Source of the DNA: Malania oleifera
Taxonomy: Eukaryota > Streptophyta > Magnoliopsida > Santalales > Ximeniaceae
Length of the DNA stretch: 64,000 bases
Assembly: GCF_029873635.1 (NCBI RefSeq)
Contig: NC_080420.1
Coordinates: 55,451,457-55,515,456, forward strand
Direction of reading: 5' to 3'
This document shows positions 49,301-59,678 of the stretch, piece after piece. Every line of letters starts with the position of its first letter. Position 1 is the first letter of the stretch. Made by a program: the position numbers and the translations under genes. The notes below the pieces were generated by a model. It made no database searches and had not been told where the DNA came from. It was given only the letters and a program-made list of their open reading frames with translations.

Positions 49301-52300
49301 GTTGTTACCCTAAAAGTAGCTCACAGATGCCACAGAAACAGCCTACTCAATTGTGGAGATAAGTTTGTGTACTTCCATGTCCTCCCCAGCCCCCCTGATC
49401 TAGCATGGGACATTTGTGAACTAGTTATTGCATTTTTTGGATGAAATTCTCTTATTTGGTCAAGTTCTCTTTTTTGAATAAAATTTTTTCGCATTAGTGC
49501 ATTTACTTCACAGCTCTCACTTCAAAGTACTGCTGTGGGGGCATAACCATATTTTTAACTTGCAAAATTTTGTAATTGGTATAAATCCTACTGTTTTATA
49601 AAATTCCAGTGGTGAACTTGGGTATGCCTCTGCTCCTCACCTCCTTCATCAGCCATTCTTGCTCACTTGCAACCTCCCATCTTTATACACAATTGATCAC
49701 TATCAACAAAATCACCAATCCATCCCTGCAACAGCCTAGTCAGCCTAGAAACAAATGGATCTCCATACCCACCAAATTTTCAACTGTGCTTAGTTCTCAC
49801 AATCACCAATACTGCCATCATTTCCTGGACACAACGATCGTCAATATTGCTTCTGTGAGAGTAAAGCACAACTGTTTCATCAGGAGACAGATTCAGGGTT
49901 TGTGGGATGTGATCCTGCCATAACCAATTGAAAACCCTGGAAGGGAAATTGCAGTACAAGGACACTGGGAAGTCAGAGGTACCTCCCTCACAGCAATGCT
50001 GTCTACTGATGCATGTGTGCGTGTGCGTGTGTGTGTGCAGGTGTGCACATGTGTGTGTGTGTGTGTTAGAAAGAAAGAAGTAAAGTGAGATGCATTAATA
50101 ATTAAGATTTCAAGCTATAATTCTTTGTGCCAGCCAAAAACTAATTATAATTTTGACCTAGATACAATTCTGACCCCTGATTCTGATTCCAATTTTGCAG
50201 TCCAAACACAGATGCTATTCATTTTTGTATGCTAATGGCTTTTCATAGTGTTACTTTCTAATATTTGATGCCTATAGTCTCTGTCATTGTATTTGCTCAT
50301 CACTCAAAGATATCAATATGCATTTATGTTGTTTGTACGTATCAATTTGCATTATAAGCTTATCTATATCTTCCTTTGTTGAATCCTTTATCCAGTAGGT
50401 AACATTGCATGAAGCACGGGCTGAAAAACTTTTGCAATATTTTTTTGGGAAGGAGAGTCAGTTGAATAAGTAATGAGCCCAGAATTGACTTATGCTTTTG
50501 TGTGTACTATTCTCTTCTTCCATTGATGAATAAACATTTTTTTTTTTTGCTTTAGAACTTCAAAGCAAAGCATACATGTGAAGATACAAAATACATCTTC
50601 CCTCAACCTCACCTTCAAACATATTGCTATAAATTTTTTAAAAAAATTCTCGTTAAAATTTATGTCCTTAGACAACCAAATAGACACAATACCTAAGAAA
50701 TCATGCCTTGAGGTTCCAAATTGAGAGTTCCTTTTCATTTCTTTTATTTATTCCTGCTACACACACCAAAAGCAGGGCTGTTCTCCAGATTAGTTCTGCC
50801 TTCCTTGCATGTATCTTTTTTTGTTTGTTCAAACTTCGTATCAAACATGCCAGTGACTGCTCAAGTTTGTGTTTGCTGATCCATTCCTTTCCCTGAATAT
50901 GAGTAAAAGGTGGTGTATACTGTCTCGGCCTGTGTCAATTTTGTACTTTATTCAAATCTAACTATGATGAATGATATGGATTCTTATGATGCTAGAATAT
51001 TCTTTAATGTTCTTCTTTTTTCATTTGGCCTACTTGGATTGTATTGAATTTTGTGATCATATAATGCAGTTTGACCTTTTACTAATCCTTAAAGATTTTA
51101 CAGTTCATTTAAGAATTGTTTGACTAAATATTGTGGAGACATTTCCTTTGAATTTGATGGCACATGACATGACCATTAGTGTCAAAATTTTAGTTAGAAC
51201 AAATGCAGCAGCTATTGACATCATTCATTTTAAAAAAAATTCCTTGGGCTATTCCAATAGTTATTCTGATTCTGAGTCCATTGGTGGAAATACTGCAGAC
51301 CTCGGTGCTAGTCCTTTTTTTTTTTGTTCCTCTTTTCTTTTCTTCCTTTTTTTCGTTTTTTGAAATGTTAAGAATATTAGGATATATTAGGATTTCAATG
51401 ACAGAACTACAAGAGGGACTCACTGGAGTACAATTGTCGATAGAAAACCGATACAAATCTGGCAGTAGTTGTGGAAGAGGCTATCTGCAAAATCTACAGA
51501 AGAACCAATATTCAAATAGAAGTTACTCTTAAGTCTTAACAGAAAATGTGAAACAGAGAACCACTTCTCTTTCAGCTTGTCAGATGAAGCTTCGATCCCT
51601 ATAGGGCCTTTGCATTTTCTCTCCTCTAAATTAATGGGAAAAGTGCTAAAGAAATTGCATGCCAAAGCTCCTTGTCTCTTGATCTGCATTACCCTGGCTG
51701 CCACCACCCAGGTGCTTGGGGGAATTGTATGCATGCATGCTAATGTGTCCCCTGGAAAAAACCTGTTCTGAGTCTAGTTTTTGACAAAATCAATTGATCG
51801 TTTCATGGCTAATGTAATATGATTGGTTTGGGCCTTTGATTTGCATGTACTTTGCCAGTGTATCATATTGTTCTTTTTATGTGTTGCATATGCAGTGGAT
51901 GGTAAATGAGGCAGAACTTCGTGTTATTCACTACACACTTGGCCCTCTTAAACCATGGGATTGGTGGACATCCTGGCTTTTGAAACCCGTTGATGTCTGG
52001 CAGGTATAAGCTGTTAATTCCTTCCTGTTCCCTTTCTCTTAGCTGATCAATTTCTATATGCTTGGTGGTCTATGTAATTGCTTTTCATTTTCAATTTCTT
52101 CATGTAATCCTTCCCCCTATACTCTTTAGTTTTCTCCTTCATTCTTTAATTATTTCTTCCTCCTTTTGTCGGGTTTAGTTTGTCCTGGGTTTGTGTACAT
52201 GCACGTGTTCTAGATAGACATGCAGTAGTCTATGCTGCTATTGGGTGTGATGGGGCTAGTAGCATAAATTGTTGTTTATTGACGTGGAAGGTGGTTCATT

Positions 52301-55300
52301 ACCAGTTTATATGACTGTATTATGTTTGTTGATGTTGCAGACTGTTAGGGAACAGCTTAAGGAATCTCTTCCTGGAACTGGAGGGGGCAGAAATCCTAAT
52401 GATGCTCTGCTAGTCAAATTTCTTTTTCTGCTTCCATTTATTGCTGTATTTTTCTGTTATTATCGGTCTTTTCTTCAGGTTTGCAGTGTGAGGATTATCT
52501 TGTTATTTTTTCCCTTTTTGTTAATGGTTATAAGCAAATAAATCATAGCTTTTATTTTATTAGTTAATATGAAAAAAAAATCTTGTTTTTATTGCAGGCA
52601 CGAGAATTCTTTGGCTCAATTTGTCGGAGCTCATTATGGGATCACGTTAGACACATTCACTATAAATTTAGAGCTGGTGGCACACTTGCTTATTCCAGCA
52701 TTTCTTCATCATCTGCTAATAATTCCAATCAACAGGTTATCATTTTTTTTAAGGTTCAGTAAATTGAATGTGAATAATTATTATTATTTGTTACTTCTTC
52801 TTCATTGAATAAAATGTTAATATCATCCTGATTTAACCCATGTTGCAGTAATTTCCCAACTGCCCTTTGCTACTCATATTAGTCACAGAAAATTTATTTC
52901 ATTACGTATCTTTGTATGTACATGCTGATTACAGTCTCATACTTTTTGCTAATCAGTTTTGTAACCTTTAGTTCTTTGCTCTTGTTAAAGCATGTATTTG
53001 TTGCGACTGTAAACAGTTATCTAATGGTGCGCAGTACAAGGTGCCTGCCTACTTGGGTGGTGTTTCTGTTTTTGTTTGTTTCATGGCTGCTATCGTATCT
53101 CTTGTTCTTGCACTTGCAATTGTGCCTCGTCAAGTGATGCCTTGGACTGGTTTGCTACTGATGTATGAGTGGACTTTTACACTCTTTGTTCTGTTATTTG
53201 GAGGTTATCTTTACATGATATACCACTGGGGAAAGATAATTGCAACTCAAGCAGGGTCTTTTTCGGCTCAGGCTGAATCTTCTGATTATGATTCTGGAAA
53301 AGGTTGGTGGAATTAAAGCATATATTCTGTGCATGTTGTCAAGTACACTGTATGTGTTAATTTCTTATTTATTTTGTTTTTTTTAATGGTTATTGTATGT
53401 GTAACAGGACACCAGCGACAGGTGTCATCATGTGATGTTGCTTCAGGGTTTTATTGGATGGGGATGGCACTTCTTGCTGTTGCTGCTCCTTCTTTGCCTT
53501 GTCTCTTTGGGGTCACTGCTTTGTTTATGAGGTAATTTGCTTGACAAAAGTTCTGAATTTTGGTAGCACTTTTTTAGTCGCCCGCACCCATTTGAAAAAC
53601 TGAAGATTGCTCATCAAATATTTGGTTTATACAAAGCCTTTACAGCTCCTGATTTTAATTGCTGTCAAAACATTGAAGTTTTGTTAGAGGTGACTTTCTG
53701 TGTGGCAGAGTACTGTGCTTCACTCTTTTTACTCAGTTCACCATCACATTGATGCACATATTTTCTACCATCCACTGATGGGCTAACTCTTAGAGTAGGA
53801 GAGGTATATTATCTTGAGTTCTCTAATGTTGACAATGCACAGCAAGTGCTTGCAATTAAAAAAAAAAAAAAAAAAAAGCATACATAAAAATCCTTATTAT
53901 TATCTGGAAATCTTAAATGCACCAGATTTTTGGTAACATGTTTCTTATTCTGATATTTTAAGCTAGAAAAAGAACCCAGCTTTTCATTTGTTGCTCCACA
54001 CTCCAAAGTTGAGGATTTTGCTATTATGACAATGAGGTCATCGCTGGATGGTTGATGATGAGGCGGGGTTGGTATAAAGCAAAGATGGCGAGGATTTTGT
54101 TGGTTGCTCAAGGATAGTTTTTGATGAGTCCTGCTGTTGTGTTGGTGATGGTGTGCTATTTGGACAATGGGGTTGTTACTGCAATAGTGGGATGGAGTGC
54201 ACAAACAGAGCAGCGATGGATTGGAGAAACAATGGTGGTGGTGAGCTGTATATGGCTGTGACACTGTTAGATTACCACTCCTAAAAGCTTAAGCTATTAG
54301 GTTGCTGGCCAACAATGTTTGTAAAACTCTAACAGTCCCCTGCATGTGGAGAGAGAAACAAATGATAAATAACACCTTTTACCTGGAGTGGAAAATTTTT
54401 TAACCATCACATAATAAATGCGAGCAACATGACTAGAACCATGGACCTCCTGACAATCGTAGTTTTAATACAATGGTAGACTATCAATTTACCTAAAAGC
54501 TTAAGCTATTAGGTTATGAGGCAACAATGACTATCAAGTTTTAACAGATACTAATTGTGCAAGCTTGATATATATGAGTGAGCACCAACTTCAACCCAAA
54601 AGTTTAATTCATTGCCTATTCAGCCTATCTATGTACATAAGTTACTCTTCACTTTTATTTTTCACCAGAATGTGGGACAACTTAAAACAGCATATTTCCT
54701 ACAATCTTCTTGTTGGAATAAGGGGGAGCCCTTGTGCAATGGATGGGCACCAACTTAGCCCAAAAGCTTTTAAATCTTAGGCCCATGCATTGTAAAGAAG
54801 TCACTTCTCCTCTCTCTCTCTCTCCCCTTTTTGGGATGACTCACAAGTTGATATTCCCTATAAGCGCCCACTGCAACTTGCGAGTCTTTGGCCTAGATGA
54901 TCCTTATTAGCCTTGTTCCCACACTTGGTCGTCCAAGTGGTTGTATCTCCAGAGAATTGGCTTTTATCATTGCTTAGCTAGAGTTGTGAATCATCAACCT
55001 GTGGTACCACTTTTGGTGGTAAATTGGTACATGCACATGGGTATGAAAAACTGTAAACTCCAATACTTAATAAATTCTATTACAAATAAATAGGGTTTGA
55101 ATTCCATCTATAGTTTCCTAAATTATAAAAAGACATGAAATTTACTAAGTGGCAATAATACCTAGAAAATGACAACCAAATCTAATTAAAATAAAAACAA
55201 AATCTTGAACGTTTCCTAAATAATGCATAGGGTTTTTTGGTAGCCCGTTTCTTATGATGACCCTAATCTCCCGCCCTCCTTTTTATTCTCTCATCATCGC

Positions 55301-55428
55301 CATTCCATTTTTTCAACAATTTCTTTTTTTGACATTTTTTATTGGAGGTTGAAGGTATGCATGTTTGCCTTTCCCTTATAAACACTACCAACCATCCTTC
55401 AGTAGGGTCTGTAGACTCTGTACTTAAG

Positions 55429-55477
<49 letters not shown>

Positions 55478-58400
55478 ACAAGTCATAAACCACCCTAACT
55501 TGAGGAATTCCTCCAATGATTAGAGTCCTTTTGCTTGGCACCATTCATGCTTGAGTTTCCTAGGAATTGCCTAGTTCTCCTCTTTGAGCCCTCCCTAGAA
55601 CATCCATTGCTTGTGTTCAATGCTAACTCTCCTCTTTTAGTAACTCCCTTAATGGTGATTGAAATCATACTTGTTAAGGCGCAAGGTGCACTAAGTTGCA
55701 AAGGATACCTGGATCCTAGTTGTGACTTGCACCTCACAAAGATGAGGTACACATTTAATAAATTTGTGAGCAAAATGCAATATATAATGAATTCTCAATC
55801 TGCAAACTCATTTTCATTATTATTTGAATTTACAAGTACCAAAAAATTCAATACTAGAGCATAAATGCACAGAAAATATCAATTTGGACATAAGCACACA
55901 AGAGTACCCAAAAGAGAAAAAAAATACAGACTGCCAAGTATTGTTCAATATAAAAGACAATGAACAAGCGCATGGGCCTACAAGAGTACAATAGAAAATT
56001 CGGAATTCAAAAAGCTATGTCCTTGTCATCAAGTGAGACTGAGATTATCTTTTCCTTTCCCTTCTCATCAAATTTGTTGCCTCGATTCCTTTATCTTCAT
56101 TCTTTGCACTAGCCTCTTGGCCTTCCTCTTCAATTCATTTACCACTGCAAAACTCACCAAATTTACAACACTAAATGGTATCCCGGCATCATGTATCCCA
56201 TTTGCTCTAACTTTGCAAGCCCCATCTCTTGGTTTATGCATGCCTCATTAGATGATTGCTTCTACTTACCTTCCTATGTTGAATAACTTTTCTTGGATCT
56301 AGACTAAAATATAAATCTTTAGGCTGCTTTCCTTGGATCTATAATAACTTTCCCTGTAAGAAGAGAATATGTTATTTTAATACTTATGTTGTGTTAATGG
56401 TGGTATTTTTAAGACTGTATTATTAATAATATATAATAGGGCAGACCTGGAGCTGTATGTAGACTCCTGGAAACTGCAGCTCAGTTCTTTCCTTTCTTTT
56501 TCTCTCTTTCTTCTTCTCTCCTCTATCTCTAACTTTACAACATGGTATCAGAGCATTGATCTTCAAATCTGATTTATCTTGAATTGGTTTTGATACTCTG
56601 TTTTTTGTCTTTTTTTTTTTTTTTTTTCCCTTATACTCCCCTAATCAGTCTTCAAATCTTTGTTTGTGGCTGGTTTGTGAGACATTTGAGGACACCCTCC
56701 CTATGGGTTAGGTTGTGCAGCATCCTTGGCATGAATCTTTCTTCGCCAATTTATGCAATCATGGACAATTTCCTCCAACAGATTCAGGGCTATTAAATCT
56801 TTATTCACTATCTCATTTCAAGTTATTTTAGGTTTGCCTCAACCCATTCTACTGCCCCTCAGTAACTAGCTCACTCTTCCTTACTGGCTCATGTTTGGCC
56901 TACGTTGTTGATGCCCAAACCATCTGATTCGTCCCTCGCTTATCTTTTTTTTTATAGTTTTACATTTAAGTTACCGCGAACATATTCATTCTTCATGATA
57001 AGTTCCAATAAAAAAAATTACCATACACCTTGTTGTCTTGAATACTTGGTTATCTTTATTGGGCCACTACTTCAACTAGTAGTTTTTTTTTTTGGCAATT
57101 GTCAGTCAATAACTTACAAAGCTTTCCTTGCACTGTGCATCTTGTTCTAAAATGAATCTTTGCAGCAAATCATCCTTCGTCTAATATTTTCTCAATCTGT
57201 TATTTGATCTTCTTTTGAGGTAGCTACTATCATACTAGTCATTTTGTTAACCAAGGTCCTTCTAGTAGCAATAACTAAAAGGGATTTTCTCGAAAGCTGG
57301 AAAACATTATCTTTGACATATTGATGAGCAAATATTTGATGACTGAAGCCAACTGCTTTGATACCAATTTGATGTAGTGTGCGTGGAGGAAATAGACTAC
57401 AAAATTAGGTGTAATAATTACAATTAATTACATACTAATTTAAGAACAAATAAAATGGAAAATATGTACAGAATTAATGTCCTAGAATTAAGGTAGATCT
57501 TTAGCATGATTCTCAAGGGATGGGAGATTACCCGTGTATGGTGCAAGCCACTGCAACGAAAGGAGACGATGGGAAGTCCCTTTCAGTCATGCAACTCAAG
57601 GAGGGATTGAGAAAGGGTGAGCAGACACATTTAGCCATGGTGGTGGTAGATGAAGAAGTAGGCGAAGAGCTGGTGCATACGACCATCCAAGCGGTGTTGG
57701 ATGAGTACAAGGAGGTGATGCTGAATATGTTGCCTCATGACTTGCCTTCACGACGGACTGTGGAGCATGAGATCGAGTTGTTTCTAGGAGTGAAACCACC
57801 TGCAAAAGGGCCATGTCGGATGGTGCCTCCAGAGTTGGCAGAGTTGGGGAAACAACTTGATGAGTTGGAAGCGGGATGTGTTTGCCCTTCTAAAGCACCG
57901 TTGGGAGCATTGGTGTTGTTTTAGAGAGAACATGAAGAGCATTTACGGAAGGTGTTCGACAGACTAAGGGGAAATAGTCTGTATGTGAAGAAAGAGAATT
58001 GCTCTTTGCTCAGCGGAGCAATAGATTCCTTGGTCATGTGGTTGAACAAGACCGTATTCGGAAGGATATGGAGAAGGTAAGGGCGATTCAAGAATGGAAG
58101 ATCCCCACGACAGTGAAGGAGTTGCGTTCCTTTCTTGGCCTTACTAACTATTGCAGGAAGTTCGTTGAGGGGTATTTGTGTAGAATGACTCCAATGATAG
58201 GACTACTGAAGCAGAGTTATTATTGGCCGCACATGCGTGATGATGTGGTTGATTATACCCAAACTTGTCTCACTTGCCAACAAGACAAGGGGGAGCAGAG
58301 GAAGAGTGTAGGGCTGCGGGAGTCCTTACTAGTACTGCCCAAACCGTGGGAAAGTGTCTCACTAGACTTCGTCACCAACCTGCCCATAATGGAAGATGCA

Positions 58401-59631
58401 GGGTCTATAATTGTGTTTGTAGACAGGTTTTCGAAGTGTGGTATGTTCATGGCTGCACCAAAGTACTGTTTAGCAGAGGAGATGACACAATTGTTCCTTG
58501 TGAATGTTGTGAAATATTGGGGTGTTCCCCAAGACACTGTTTGTGACCAAGACTTATTATTCACTGACAATTTCTTAATAGAACTTTTCAGGATCTTCAG
58601 TTCACATCCTGACCTCTCTTCAAGTTCTCATTGACGGACAGACAAAAAGATGGAGAGATTCAATGGGCTATTAGAAGAGTACTTGAGCCATTTCGTCAAC
58701 GACAATAAGAAGATTTGGGTGCAACTACTTGATGTGGCTCCGTTTTGTTTCAATGCCCAATGGAGCTCAACAATCAACAAGAGCCCTTTTGAGCTTGTTA
58801 CAGGCTAGCAATCGTTGTTACTTCACATAGTGGGCGAGCTGTACAGAGGAAAAAGTCCTAGGGCGTACATCTTCACTAGAGAATGGAGACAGAATGCAGA
58901 GTTTGCCCTAGCTTATCTGGAGAAAGCTTCTAAGAAAATGAAGAAGTGGGCAGATTTGGGGAGAAGACCGCAACACTTCAACCAGATGAAAGTGCATCAT
59001 ATGTTTCATGTTAGCTGCCTCAAGCCGTTCAACGTCGACACCGATGATCTGAGCAGAAGTCAATCAAATATAGCAGAGTTGAAGACAATGTCTCTTGACA
59101 GACGTGAAGTTGAAGATATCCTTGCAGACAGAGAGTTCATATCCTCAAGAAAGACGTGGCAGGAGTTCCTAGTGAAGTGTGTTGAGGATCATGCTGAAGA
59201 TCTGCCTTAATTCTAGGACATTAATTCTGTATATATTTTCCATTTTATTTATTCTTAAATTAGTATGTAATTAATTGTAATTATTGCACCTAATCCTCAA
59301 TTCACTATAAATAAACCATACTAGCCACTTTACAAGTGTGGTGGTTTTCAAACCTTATCATGGTATTAGTCTAAACGATCCTCCCTAATATCGTTTAGCG
59401 TCACAGGCACTCCTTTCTCTCGCAGCCCTAATCTTTTCTCCTCCCTCCAGTGCCACACTCCACCATTCTTTCCCAACGCCTCACTCACTGCTGCTCCACC
59501 TCCACGTACAGCAGGCCACCTCACAGCCCCCTTCCCAACACAGCTGGCCGTCGCAGCAATTTCCGGCCATCCCAGCTTCTTTGTGGCATCTTCGCCAGAG
59601 CCGTCCACGGCCTCCCCAGCCCCTGCTTCCA

Positions 59632-59678
<47 letters not shown>

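Noticed and set aside
49609..49923. 104-codon plus-strand ORF in intron 4
   Set aside because: No family resemblance, no splice context with the host gene, and it is inside a confirmed intron.
55535..55864. 109-codon ORF in intron 9
   Set aside because: Overlaps an antisense ORF of similar length, has no domain and lies within the intron; probably repeat sequence.
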